Assembly (NCBI GenBank): GCA_030159075.1
Contig: BROG01000081.1
Span: 1,520,001 to 1,584,000, forward strand
Length of the DNA: 64,000 bases
DNA from: Atrina japonica
Taxonomy: Eukaryota; Mollusca; Bivalvia; Pterioida; Pinnidae
Direction of reading: 5' to 3'
Both the position numbers and the translations under genes were made by a program. Positions 1 through 11,768 of the stretch are shown one piece after another (position 1 is the stretch's first letter; each line of letters opens with the position of its first letter). The notes under the pieces were generated by a model, which made no database searches, was not told where the DNA came from, and saw only the letters and a program-made list of their open reading frames with translations.

Positions 1-1
1 A

Positions 2-784
2 GCAATTTGTGTTATTAACCCGGGAAATCCTACTGGCCAAGTTCTTACCAGAAAGAATATTGAAGATATAATCAAGTTTGCAAAAGCAGAAAATCTCATG
101 ATCCTTGCAGATGAAGTATATCAACACAATATTTATGGTGCTGGATGCGAGTTTTTCTCCTTCAAAAAGGTAATGTCGGAGATGGGACCCGAGTACAGTG
201 GAATGGAATTGGCATCATTTATGTCTGCTTCCAAAGGGTTCATGGGAGAATGTGGGTTCCGTGGTGGTTACTGTGAAGTTGTCAATCTTGAGGCTGATGT
301 CAAGGCATGCCTTATGAAGTCGATTTCTGCTAAGCTGTGTCCACCAGTGCTTGGTCAGGTTGTGATGGACTGTATCACAAACACACCCAAAGAGGGTGAC
401 CCATCATATGAAATTTTTAAGAAAGAAAAAGACAATGTTTTATCCTTATTAAAACAGAAGGCCAAACTAGTAACTGATTTGTTCAACTCAATCGATGGAA
501 TAACTTGTAATGAGGTCCAAGGAGCAATGTATGCCTTTCCAAGGATTATCTTACCTCCTAAAGCAATAGAAGCTGCAAAGGCCAAAAACCAGACTCCTGA
601 CTCATTTTATTGCTTTCAGCTCCTGGAGGAGACAGGAATTTGTACAGTTCCAGGAAGTGGATTCGGAGAGAAGGAAGGCACATATCACTTTCGTATCACC
701 ATTCTTCCCAGACTTCAAGAAATTAAGGAAGTTCTTGGTCTTTTTAAAGAGTTTCATTTGAAATTCTTGCAAAAATATGCATAA
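2..784 (+). CDS. GPT: Alanine aminotransferase, C-terminal half (partial, 5' end outside window)
   Basis: A pyridoxal-phosphate (PLP) enzyme that transfers the amino group between alanine and 2-oxoglutarate, giving pyruvate and glutamate, in cytosol or mitochondrion. The frame is open from base 2 to the TAA at 782-784, 260 residues, roughly the second half of a protein of about 500. Visible in order: the substrate/PLP segment [11 protein letters not shown] near the left edge, ADEVYQ, the PLP-lysine motif [16 protein letters not shown] with the Schiff-base lysine codon at 233-235, [22 protein letters not shown] and the C-terminal [10 protein letters not shown] with the carboxylate-binding arginine, ending FLQKYA. 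The match to animal alanine aminotransferases is collinear with no stop or frameshift. There is no intron in at least 783 bp, so intron loss or a long terminal exon is possible. The first ATG in this frame (98) is internal, not the start. Whether it is the cytosolic or mitochondrial form cannot be judged without the N-terminus. Confidence 0.96.
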   Translation, partial: AICVINPGNPTGQVLTRKNIEDIIKFAKAENLMILADEVYQHNIYGAGCEFFSFKKVMSEMGPEYSGMELASFMSASKGFMGECGFRGGYCEVVNLEADVKACLMKSISAKLCPPVLGQVVMDCITNTPKEGDPSYEIFKKEKDNVLSLLKQKAKLVTDLFNSIDGITCNEVQGAMYAFPRIILPPKAIEAAKAKNQTPDSFYCFQLLEETGICTVPGSGFGEKEGTYHFRITILPRLQEIKEVLGLFKEFHLKFLQKYA

Positions 785-811
785 AATGTGAGTACTGAAA
801 CATTTAATTAT

Positions 812-1015
812 GTGCTGTAGGACTTTAATTTTGAATTGGGAATTATAGCAACATTTTATAAAAAATGAGAATAAAAAAATACACAAAACAGTTTGGAAAT
901 ACCAGAATCTCTGTAAATTCATTGTCATTTGAACTAAATTGAGAAAAATTGACTGCATATTGGGGAAAAATATATATTTTTTTTATTGGGAATGGGGTCT
1001 TGCGTCATACCTTGA
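812..1015 (+). repeat. Interspersed repeat copy 1 (in aminotransferase 3' flank)
   Basis: The segment starting near TTTTGAATTGGGAATTATAG and running through AGCAACATTTTAT and ATACACAAAAC to TTGGGAATGGGG resembles 37405-37612 base for base over about 200 bp, with small gaps. The element class is not recognised. Confidence 0.7.
870..875 (+). promoter_or_regulatory. Candidate polyadenylation signal AATAAA (proximal)
   Basis: AATAAA lies 86 bases after the aminotransferase stop codon. It sits inside a segment that recurs in a distant intron (37405-37612), so it may have arrived with a repeat. There is no transcript evidence. Confidence 0.3.
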
Positions 1016-1178
1016 TCGGGTGTAAAATCCAAGTGTATACCAGGTACATTGTACTTGTACTACATGTATGTGAGAAGGCTACTTGTGCATTGTTTACCTC
1101 ACTGGATCCGTTTTGACTTTATATGCACCTATAGCTATGAACTCCTAGAGACAGTGAAAAGGTGTGAAACACTATTTA

Positions 1179-1513
1179 CAGTGGAATCTCACTTAAAGAC
1201 CACTTCACTAATGAAACCACCTCACATTTAACATTTTAAGAAAATACTAAAGTATACACCATGTACATGTAAAAATTCATCATAAATTTCTTAAAAATTC
1301 CTTTATAAATAAAAGATAAGTTCATGCCCTCACTTACATGTGTACATAGACCACTTGGAGACAATTAGTGAGGTGGTCTCAAGACAGATGGTCCCTTAAT
1401 TTAAGAGGTTTCATTTAAAGGATTATCTAACCTGGTGGTTTTCAGAATGTGGTTTTAAAAGACAATAGGTCTTTCATGGGAGTACTAATGGTCTTACGAG
1501 ATGGGTTCCACTG
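1179..1513. mobile_element. TA-flanked miniature inverted-repeat element, 335 bp
   Basis: It begins CAGTGGAATCTCAC after a TA and ends GGTTCCACTG before a TA, so the ends are inverted and the target duplication is TA, as for Tc1/mariner-type elements. The inside repeats words such as GACCACTT and GGTGGTCTC in both orientations. No transposase is visible. Confidence 0.75.
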
Positions 1514-1537
1514 TAGTAAGATGCCACTGTACATGTA

Positions 1538-1713
1538 CAGTCAAACTTGCATTAAATACCCACTCTGTATAAATGGCACCTGCCTGAAAAGGCCATTCAA
1601 CCATGACCTTTGTTAACTTTTTTGTAATGAATAAACCTCTATAAATACCACCTGTCTATAACGGCTACTTGTTTCCTGTTCCCTTGAGTGGCCTTAGTAG
1701 ACAAGTTTGACTG
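1538..1713. mobile_element. TA-flanked miniature element, CAGTCAAACTTG family, 176 bp
   Basis: The ends CAGTCAAACTTG and CAAGTTTGACTG are inverted copies, each next to TA. Internal words (CCACCTGTCTATAAC, CCCTTGAGTGG) recur in the copies at 16380-17460, 21449-21625 and 57548-57726. It is non-autonomous, with no coding capacity. Confidence 0.85.
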
Positions 1714-2721
1714 TATATAGGTTTTGATATACTATATGCTTAATAAATCTATCAGGGTTTTTTTTTTTCACTTTCAGGTACTGGCACCTTGTGTAACTTG
1801 TGATGTAAACAAGGCTGAGAGCATTATTTACATTACAGAAACCCTAGACTATTTCAGCACTTTCTCCAAGTCCTATGTTTTGAAGTGACCATCTGCAGAT
1901 TTTGAAATTTTTCAGCAGAGTTTGAGAGTATGAAGATAGAATAAAATGCATATATGTTTTGTATATCTAACAATGTATAAACCTTCTATATTTATACTAA
2001 TATCTGCAAATCCAGATTTATCCCATAGCTCGCTTCAATGTATGTAAACTCCAAATTGTATATATTTACTTAGGGACTGAAAATGCTTTTTAAGTCTGAG
2101 GTCTTGGACCTACTTATTTTACCCTGTCATTTTTTAGCCATTTGAGCCCCAAAGATTTTGTTACAGGTCTGTCATATGTAGATCCTACAATTATATGTAC
2201 TGTAATGACCAGGTAAATTCCAATTCTCTTAGATTACATGTAAATAAAGCTGAAATTATTCTATTATATTTCTCAGATATCAGCATGAAATCATGTAAAC
2301 ACTGCAAGTGCTACAAGTAGTACAATATAGCAAAAACTTGCAGAAGCATTGCCATTGGCATGCAGGGGGAGGGTAAGGAAAAAACAACATGAAAAGTAAA
2401 TTCATGATATATAAATTGAAATGCCTATCTTATCCTATTTTCAAATTTGACATATATTTTTGTTTGGCTTAATAAGTTAAAAAGTAAAATCATGTACATT
2501 GTAACATGTATCACTTATCAGTATGATTTACATTTTCAATTGATTTGGAATATTAAGGAAAATTATCTTTCTCCCCTGTTCTTGATATACAAAAACTCAG
2601 GTAACACGTTGTGTTTATGTGATCTTTGATTTTTGCACTTTTTTATTAATTTGAATTTCATGATTATTATTATGTATGTAATTCATCATAAGTCATGACT
2701 GTCAAAACACTGTAAAACACC

Positions 2722-2727
2722 AATAAA
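2722..2727 (+). promoter_or_regulatory. Candidate polyadenylation signal AATAAA (distal)
   Basis: AATAAA within CACCAATAAAATAAAAAG, preceded by a CTGTAAAACACC context. It would imply a 3' UTR of about 1.9 kb for the aminotransferase. The choice between this and the proximal signal cannot be made from sequence. Confidence 0.3.
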
Positions 2728-3561
2728 ATAAAAAGTATGAACATGTAATTGTAGTTCTAATAACAATGGAAATTATAAAAGAAAATATGAAATAGAATTT
2801 TACAACATTTTATGCTATAACATCTTTAATACTGATATTATTTGTATATACTGTATATTTATTTTGTATTCATATGTACAATTATGTACATGTACTTTGT
2901 TCCTCATGATTTTTTTTATAGATTGTTATAAAGAATAGTGATATTGGTGTAGCAAGGTGGATTTGTACACTAAAGATGATAAACACCTTGATTTGGGTTC
3001 AATTGTTAATTTTATTCCCAATTATATCTTCACATTTGTTTTACACTGTAAAATAACAATAACAATAATAAATACAAGTGTTTATACAAAAAATTTCATC
3101 AAATAGAGTAAATTGAAAAATATTCTTTTCAAAATCTACAATAAATAGAGATTTCACTTTTCACAAAGTTTTATAATATATGAATATATCATATCAATAT
3201 ATATTAATATATATTAATAAATAGTTTTATGATAGTTATTACGTATAGTACATGTATGACTGTGTTGGTTACATGTACCTGAAAGTAATTATGATGTAGA
3301 CGAATACTGTACACACAAAGGTGCTTTTTAGATAAACTTTAATGGGATTGGTAGCCTACATATTTTGTGTATTTTGCAAGTCTGTATATTTTGTACTAGT
3401 AACAACACATTTTATACCAGTACTTTCCTACATGTTGGTGTCTGATTATTTGGGTTTATGGTTTGTAATACATTTATAATTTCTGCGTTTATGATCAAGC
3501 TACAACAATGGTGTGCATCAGTCGACCATTTGTTTATAAGAAGAAGGGAAAACTTTTAAAA

Positions 3562-3619
3562 TGGCCAGGCCAGGATTCAAATCCGGTCCACAAGTTATGG
3601 CCTTCCAGTTGAGCTCTGT
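3562..3619 (-). mobile_element. tRNA-like fragment, probable SINE head
   Basis: The minus strand reads AGCTCAACTGGAAGG (A-box-like) and then GGATTTGAATCCTGG (B-box-like) about 25 bases on, the layout of an internal RNA polymerase III promoter. The acceptor and anticodon stems are not convincing, so this looks like a tRNA-derived retroposon remnant rather than a working tRNA. Confidence 0.5.
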
Positions 3620-5310
3620 TTTACATACCATAATATTGGAGAAATACAGGAGCAGTATTGAAATAATAATTGCATTCACTCCATTGACTAAGTAGATATT
3701 TACCTGGTAGACATATTTGCAGATGATTTCCCTTTATGTATTTCATAATGGTTACTCATGGGAACATTACCTTATTTACAATAACTAGTCTGTAATTCAT
3801 GTCTCCCCTCTCCCTTTTCTTTTTGACATTTTATCCTCAATGAAATCTTATATTTGACAGTTGATCACTCCATAAATTTCTAAGTCAGGTGCTAATTGGA
3901 ACTAAGGAGGACATGTTTGTAGCCTTCCAGACTACGTAGGAGTGCAGACTTCTTTCTACCTATGTCCTATTTTATGTGCAAAGAATGTAAATAAAATAGA
4001 TAAAATTGTTTTATCATCTGTACCCAGTTTTACAAAACATTGTAACTTGAAGTTAACCAATGTTGAACTAATAGGCTAACCATAGGTTAAATTTAATAAT
4101 GTATTGTGCAACTGGGTCCTGATGAAAAAAAAGTTTATGAATTTGAAATTTAAGAAGTCTAGAAAGTGATAAAATTTGTAAAGATATATGTATTTTGACT
4201 CAAAATTATGTTTATACATGTATTTAGAAATGGTGTTTTGTGTGATATTATAAAATTATATAGATTTCTTGTTAAAAAAAACCAAGCTTGTTATAGTAAA
4301 ACTGTGTTACCAATATTTCAAGACTGCCTTCAATTCAATTTTCATTCCATTTTACTTATAGTTTTGAAACAAAGTAGAATTGTGTGTTTTGTATCACCTG
4401 TAGTGAGTCAAAATAAGAATTTTGTGTCAGTTTTGATTTTCTTTAATTTCAGTGTATATCTTAACATGTTCTGTATTTACATCAAGTGGGTAAAAACATA
4501 ATAGAACTTTACAAAAATTTTGATGTGTTCATTTTGTTGTTGTTGTTTTTGTTGATTTTTATAAAAATCTTTCCTATAACAAATGTGTACATTGTATTTC
4601 AGTCAACTTTAATATTTAACAAATTTTATGATGATTGTTGTGGGAAAGGTCATACAGATTCACTACATTTAATTTTTTCAATTTATATTTAAATCTGTAA
4701 CTCAATAACTATGGTGTGGATATCACTTGTTATATTTTCACGAGGTCTCGGGTGTATATTGCTAGGGGAAATATGACCAAAATAACTGAATCCCACCAAT
4801 TAATAGAGTAAGGCTTCAGCCAAGAACAGCATTTCTTTTGTCAAGTACAGTTTGTTTGTTTTTAGTGTTGTGTTTTATTCCTTCAAATGTCAAACGAAGT
4901 AAAACTGGTTTGACAATATTTTTTGTTCTTTGAAAAGCTTAACTCCAAATGGAGACCAAGATATTTTTAATGGTGCCATAATGTTTTCTGCAATATCGTA
5001 CTATGATTGTTGCGATATTTATACTTTTATTCTTGATCAAAGATTGTTTAAATGTGTATGTCCTGCAAAACTAATCCATTTACACGTGACATTTCCTTAA
5101 AAGACTTAACAGTATATTGTATGTGTATTAGATAAGATACAAGGGTGAAATTTGATTTTGTTTAAAAATTTTCTCTTTATTTATATTTGTTTTTATTCTT
5201 GTTCAATATTGTTTTACTTTCATTTCCATTATAATATTGTTAGTGTTCCGTTGCTGTTTAATGCAAGTTAACAGGAAAGTTGCAAATCTTTAAAAAACAT
5301 TTTTAGAGTT

Positions 5311-5378
5311 ATACCCCTTTGTTTGAAAGCACTACATACATGTATGTCAAATACCCCTTTGTTTGAAAGCACTACATA
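5311..5378. repeat. Two exact 28-bp direct repeats
   Basis: The 28 bases starting ATACCCCTTTGTTTG at 5311 recur exactly at 5351, separated by 12 bases. Confidence 0.9.
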
Positions 5379-5577
5379 TTTTGTCAAACTGATACATTTT
5401 TTTTTTCTCAGTTATTGTTGATAGGTACTTACAAAATGTTTTTCTCATTGAATTTTTCCTTGGTAATACGTTGTTTATTTTCTACCCATTTGAACCACTA
5501 TATAGGCATGTAACTAAACAAACCATGTTACCTGCATCAGATTTTCCACTTTTGTAGTGATCACACTCCTTTAATAT

Positions 5578-5748
5578 ACAGTGGAATATCATAAATCGAT
5601 TAAGTCGAAATTTTGGATATGTCAAAGTTGAAAGTCTGGTTCCGATATTTATAGATATAACAATGTATCAATTAAAATTTTGGTTATCTCGAATTCCAGA
5701 TATCTCGAGGTAATAGGGGCAGTCCCGTGAGTTTCGAGATTCCACTGT
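5578..5748. mobile_element. Miniature element, CAGTGGAATC family, about 170 bp
   Basis: It starts ACAGTGGAATATC and ends GAGATTCCACTGT in inverted orientation, beside TA-rich sequence. The interior (GTCGAAATTTTGGATATGTC, GAAAGTCTGGT) matches 30430-30622. Confidence 0.85.
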
Positions 5749-6044
5749 GTATATATATATATATAGATGAAAATTTGTGAAAGAACACTTAAGTCTTTCA
5801 AGAGATGTGGACTTCTTATTCCTCATGAAAATAACAATTTTGTTTGCATCCCGTCAGTATGTGCTGTAATATACAGGTAAATATAGATTTCTTGCTTAAC
5901 TTATACACTAGTAATACTAGATATAGTAATAGCATTATGTTGTACAGTGTTCATTTTTTTTTACGGCATTAAAAAATAAATGCACATATTTTTCCTGTTG
6001 TTTATGTTGTATAATTTGTCTGAAAAGCTAACATAATGTAACAC

Positions 6045-6352
6045 AATCATTGTACTGTAACTGAGTCACTGCTGTAACCAAGTCATTGTGCTGTAACCAA
6101 GTCATTGTGCAGTAACTGAGTCATTTTGTGGTAACCGAGTCATTGTGCAGTAACTGAGTCACTGTGCTGTAAATGAGTCATTGTGTGGTAACTGAGTCAT
6201 TGCTGTAACTGAGTCATTGTGCTGTAACCAAGTCATTGTGCAGTAACTGAGTCAATTTGTGGTAACCAAGTCATTGTGCAGTAACTGAGTCACTGTGCTA
6301 AAAATGAGTCATTGTGTGGTAACTGAGTCACTGTGCTATAACTGAATCATTG
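6045..6352. repeat. Minisatellite, unit about 20 bp, with a 131-bp higher-order period
   Basis: There are about fifteen diverged units of the form CTGTAACTGAGTCATTGTG. A multi-unit block beginning TCATTTTGTGGTAAC at 6121 recurs at 6252, giving a higher-order period of 131 bp. About ten units contain TGAGTCA. Confidence 0.9.
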
Positions 6353-6467
6353 TACTGAAATTCCAGAATACAGGTATAAGAATCTTATATACGAGATTCG
6401 AAATTGATTAATCAATTAAATTATTTCAGTCATTGGCGGTAACAGCTACAAAGTTTTAATCACATTT

Positions 6468-6660
6468 TTAGTTCACCTGGTCCAAAGGACCATTTGAGCT
6501 ATAGTCATCACTTTGCGTCAATCAGCGTCCTCAGAATATATGTTAATTTCCAAAAGGACTATGTCGGCTACATTTGTACCGTCATCACTTTGCCTCTGAT
6601 GATGTTCTCCTTCACAATATGTTAATTTTCCAAAGGACCATTTGAGCTATTATTATACCT
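6468..6660 (+). mobile_element. Interspersed repeat fragment with a foldback head
   Basis: It begins AGTTCACCTGGTCC, followed by AAAGGACCATTTGAGCTA, an imperfect hairpin, then GTCATCACTTTGCGTC. The CATTTGAGCTAT and ATCACTTTGC words recur within 130 bp. The style resembles a very common bivalve repeat, but I cannot assign a class. Confidence 0.55.
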
Positions 6661-7335
6661 CAGTCTGTCATTTTGATAAAATATATCCTTCGATAGACTT
6701 AAACTTTGATTAAGTCCATGGCACTGGTCATAATTTGTGGGACTTTAAAGATGATGATTTAACAATACTCAATGGACAATACTTTGCCTGTAGGACAATA
6801 AAGTTATGATTAGGAAAGGATGTATTACATACATTGATTTGGGAGCTCATTGCACACCAGAAAAGGATTCCACAATCTTCCCTTCTGAACTTTTTCATGA
6901 TTACATAATCATTAGTTTTTATGAATAAATAATCATTAGTTTATTATTTTTATGAATAATCATAAGTCTAGAACATGATCTCAAGTATTTAGGTCGGCCA
7001 TTTTATAGTAGTGTGTAGGAATATGACCCGATTCCCACATTGACACGTGTCCTATATCATTTTTATTGAACTGCAACACTACACTGGAAATAGACAATGT
7101 TTTATAATAAAATCCTTTATAAAGAATACTTGTCAGTAGGAAAAAAGTTGATCTCTCAAAATAGTCCATACTGTATATATGTACTTAGATTTCTCCAATG
7201 TAGGAAGTTTCAGAGAATCTTATTTAACAATCGAATGCATTCTCATCATAAATGAAATAGAATTTGAATGTTTTAATGCCACACTCAGCAATTTTTCAGT
7301 TATAGTGGCAACCAGTTTTTAATGGTGGAGGAGAG

Positions 7336-7838
7336 AACCTGGTTACACTGTACCAGGGGAGAGACCACTGGCCTTCTGCAAGTAGCAAACTTTCTCACAA
7401 AAATCAGCTTACGTTCTAGCAGGGCTCGACCAGAAGCAACTCTTCATGGTTCAAGGCACAATGCTCCACTCAGCCCTTAAATAAACAAACTTGGTTACTA
7501 TGTACCAGGGAAGATACCACCAGCCTTCTGGAAGTAAACTTGCAAACTTTCTCAGAAAAATCAGCTTAGGTTCCAGCAGGGCTCAAACCTGTACTGACCA
7601 GAAGTAAGACTTTATGGTTCAAGGCGCAATGCTCTAACCAATGGGCCCCAAAATAAACGAACCTGGTTACGATATACCAGGGAAGAGACCACCTGCCTTC
7701 TGCATGTAAACTTGCAAACTTTCTCACAAAAATCAGCTTAGGTTCAAGTGGGGTTCGAACCTGTACTGACCAGAAGTAAGACAATATGGTTCAAGGCGCA
7801 ACGCTCTCTAACCACTTGGCCAAAGAGGCCCCTAAATA
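7336..7838 (-). mobile_element. tRNA-derived SINE-like unit in three tandem copies
   Basis: Three direct copies start near 7336, 7498 and 7660, each opening with AACYTGGTTAC. Read on the minus strand, the best-preserved copy has an A-box (GGCCAAGTGGTTAGAG, 7806-7821) and a perfect B-box (GGTTCGAACC, 7752-7761), followed by a shared tail containing AAGCTGATTTTTGTGAGAAA. The other copies have decayed boxes. Tandem triplication of a SINE-like unit is unusual. A fourth, dispersed and diverged copy of the tail appears at 57405-57500. Confidence 0.75.
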
Positions 7839-8679
7839 AACCAGAGACAAAGCATAACAAGAAATAACATTTTTAAAATTATTTATTTTTAATACTTGTA
7901 AATTTCTGATACAATTAAATCAACCCAACATTTTTACATGAGCATTACAATGACAAATGTAAATAAATATAAAAGAAAAGAAAACAATGTCGTTACTGAA
8001 GTGCCATTTTGGTAGTTTATGTCTTGGAAACTGAGAACTTCTTTTATGCTTGTAATTTTTTCTTACCAAAAACCAATTGTGAGATGTCACGACACTGTAT
8101 CCAATACCAAAGGGAGGAAACTCTGTATTTGTTTAAAAGTGTGAGTGTGTATATAAATTGGAAACTTGTTATCTTGAAATTCAAGGGACCGCTATTACTT
8201 AGAGACATCCAGAATTTGAGATAACCAAAATGTTAACATATTCAGCTATCCTTAGAAATCAGGACAGGTCATTCAACTTTGACATAACAAGAATTTTGAC
8301 TCATCCAAATTCCATGTACTGAGATTCTACTGTGTTTATATATATCAAAGATATGAAGCAATATCACTGTACAGCTGTTTGTCATCATTTTATAATGGTT
8401 TATAACAAACTACAATCTCAGCATAGGGTACAAGTATATAATGCTGATAGATCTGACATCAGAATTTGATGTACAAGCAAACAAAAGATAAGTTTATGTA
8501 GCCTGTTGCACAGAAATCTGTACAAATAAAATCAACCAGAGGTCAAAATTAAATTTGAAATATTTGAGATAGTTAATACGTATACATGTGTTGTAATATA
8601 AACTTAACATCAAAATGCATTATCTGCAGGTTATTACTTCCCCTACAGAATAATAAAATAAACCCCTTTCTTGTCACAA

Positions 8680-8775
8680 AGAGATCTCAATCCAAGCCTT
8701 GGGTTTTAGCATTTAAGAATCTTTCTCTGAGAATTGAGCTTCTATTGTTACACCCTCAATGTAGCAGGTTAACAA
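8680..8775 (+). repeat. Interspersed repeat, paired with 24066-24150
   Basis: Words such as CCTTGGGTTTTAGCATT, AAGAATCTTT, GAATTGAGCTTC and ACACCCTCAATGTAG occur in the same order as diverged versions at 24066-24150. The class is unknown. Confidence 0.45.
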
Positions 8776-10013
8776 GGTCACAAGGTCAAAAACCATATAG
8801 TTAAAGTAGTTTTTGTTTGTTATCCTGATGTAGTTAAGGAAAGAAAACTTGTAAAAAGGGAGATAAATCTGTGTCATTGACATAAGAACTGAAAATTTGA
8901 TAGATTTAGTGATATGGTAACAGATTCTCTGGAACAGGCATCTGAGTTTTTGGGCGGATGTCTGATGCCCAGCTTCAAGTACTTAAGTAGAAAATGTCAA
9001 AGTTCATAAAAACATAAAACATTTCTGTCTGGGATTTTTATGATATAAAATAACAATAAATAATGGAAGCTAAAATCTCTAATGATACATCTTAACAACA
9101 AGAAAACATAAACAGGCTTGTGTTATTACAGGCTAAAACTGACAAAAGCTGTTAACAATATTTTACGATATTTATTAGTACATGCCTGTAACCATTTTAT
9201 ATTAAAAGGTCCTAATATTTTTCATTTCGCCTTTTTATCAAGTGGAATTTCAAAAATTTTATGCACACACATTTATCATACAATATCATATTTTAGATCT
9301 TAGTTCTTACATGGGAAATTCTATCAAATGGCCATTCCAATACAATAACAGAATTACATGACATCAACAATCCATCTGTTACATAAAGTGTAACTTGAGA
9401 CACCTCCCAGAAACATTTTTTCAACACACTAATTTCAAATTATGTACAATGTATTACCTAATTTTGGTAAGATTCACAGGCATTTCTTTGAAATTTATGT
9501 GCAAATCTGGGGCTTATCAAATAAAAAAAAAAATCCATTTTCATTAATTAGCAATATAAAAATTTGATATTAATTTCTCATTTTCATAAAAGAGGTGGTC
9601 AGCTTTGGTTATGTTACTACATGTACATTAAATATGACAAAAATGAAAAAAATGGGGGGGGGTTACATACTTAAGATTGTTTACCCTCTGATGTAGATTT
9701 ACATAGATTAACCTTTATAATGGATATAACTATACTTTAAGATATGACATCCTGGGCACATGTAACTTCATCAAAATTTGTCGAACTACTAACTATGTGT
9801 TGCACTTCACATTTATAAGTCACTTCAAGCTAATGGCTACTAAATATGTCCATATTGTGGGGTGTGCTTAGACTTGTTAACTTTCTCAATTTACTCTAGT
9901 TCTACTTTTATGATGGAAATTTAACTTAAGCCATCACAACCATTTTTGTGAGATGTACAATGTTTTAACAAATATGACTTCATATCAAGTCCCAAAATGG
10001 TTGTGTTTGTCTA

Positions 10014-10092
10014 GACTTTGTGATTGGAACAAGTCACACAACTTTTGTGATTGGAACAAGTCACATGACTTTTGTTACTGGAACAAGTCACA
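10014..10092. repeat. Three tandem units of about 28 bp
   Basis: The unit GACTTTTGTGATTGGAACAA plus GTCACA is repeated three times. The surrounding 9950-10600 region is enriched in AAGTCAC and its complement GTGACTT. Confidence 0.8.
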
Positions 10093-10936
10093 AGTACAAA
10101 TGTGTTACTGTTTTGACTTCATCACAAGTCAGCTTCAATCCAAGTCACCACAAACATTGGTTAGTTACATTTTCAAAAGTGACTTGACACACATATCAAG
10201 TCATTCCAATCTTCCAATTAAGACTGTGTTTGGACTCATTGATGAACAAATCCACTTCTAACTATAAACTACAAACTAAGTTTAGTATGTTGTCTTCATC
10301 ACAGTTTAAACTACCAAATATGAGATACTCAACTATCCCAAATCAGTCTCAACTACCAACTGTTTAATGTGATTCAGCTGGTGACTAAATCACTCCAAAG
10401 TTACTTAACCAAACCATAAGGTGACTTAATAGTCCATTAGTTCACATCACAATATGTGAATTCCTACCATAATGGGACTTATTATTGCAAGTCATTTCTC
10501 ATTACCATCGTGTTCTTAATGGTGACTTGATGAAACCAACCAAGTCACTTAACATTATCATTTGTGAATTATATTTAGAGAGGTGACTTATTCAATTTGA
10601 ACTACCATTTGCTAGTTGTGTTTAGGAATTAGGTAGACTGAATTGATATGACAACAGCAGCAGTAGCACATGGAAATGGGACGTAACTGTGAATGGCATT
10701 GATGGTACATGTACACTGAGGTAGGAACTTAACCCGATTCCCTAATTTTAATGTCAATGAATCATGATCTGTAAAAAAATGACAAATCTGTCTTATACAA
10801 AAACAAACTATTCTACAGGATTACTTATAAAGTAACACTAACACAAATTAATTAACAAAAATTAACTAACAAAAATACAATCTACTTCTCCTGGGGTTTA
10901 CAATCATAAATTTATAAATAAAGTGGCAAGATTTAT

Positions 10937-10963
10937 AGATATATATATATATATATATATATT
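10937..10963. repeat. TA microsatellite
   Basis: An uninterrupted AT dinucleotide run of about 27 bases. Confidence 0.95.
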
Positions 10964-11278
10964 TTAAAAATTCCATTCATTTAGATCTTTCAATCTTAAT
11001 GCACCACATTTTTTTTTTATGTGAAAGATTACATAATGTGGATATAAGGTTGAATGAGATACCAAAATTTAAAATTATGATGTTATATTTTCTCTCAATC
11101 ATCTCTTATCAGTTATTTTCTGGCTTTTTCTTTACACATAACCTAGGTGATAGGAAGAAAATGTTCATCTAAGAAGTTTGCAATTCTTTCTCTGTCACTG
11201 TTATAAGGTCTTGACTTCTGTGAGAAGTGTACAGGCAATTTAAATTTCATCTAGACAAAAAGAGATTCTACGTGAACA

Positions 11279-11768
11279 AAACAAGAGGCCCAAGGCCCCT
11301 TAAGGCGCTTTGGTCAATAATGCAACCAATATTTTGTTTTCCTAGGCAACTGTGACCTTGAACTTTTCCCCATGACCTTGAAACCTCTGCACAATGATCA
11401 TTAGATAATTTCCTTATAATTTTCTCATATACATGTATCTTTGTATAAAAAAAGACAATAAGTTTGGAGTTAATAATCAAACTCATTGTTATGTTGTAGC
11501 TACAATATGTATACCAATTTTGAAAGAAATCTGATCATTGGTTCATGAGGGGAAAATCTTTTAAAGATGTCCCAGGTTTTAACAGTTTTGGAACCTCTAT
11601 GGGTACTAGCCCCTTCCTATGAGCAATCTTACTGCCAACATTGTTTGAAATCTGTCCAATGGTCCTCGAGAAGTTATTTGAATGGAAAAATTAATGGACA
11701 GAAGAAGACAAAAAGATGGACATTGGGTCAAAGCAAAAGCTCACTTGGCCCAGGTTACCTAACAACCT
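11279..11768 (+). mobile_element. Interspersed element, AACAAGAGGCCC family, copy 1
   Basis: It starts ACAAGAGGCCCAAGGCC and ends near GCTCACTTGGCCCAGGT. It shares GATCATTGGTTCATGAG, TTTTAAAGATGT and CCTCTATGGGT in the same order with 13067-13558. About 490 bp, no intact long reading frame. The layout is typical of bivalve interspersed repeats, but the class is not assigned. Confidence 0.7.
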
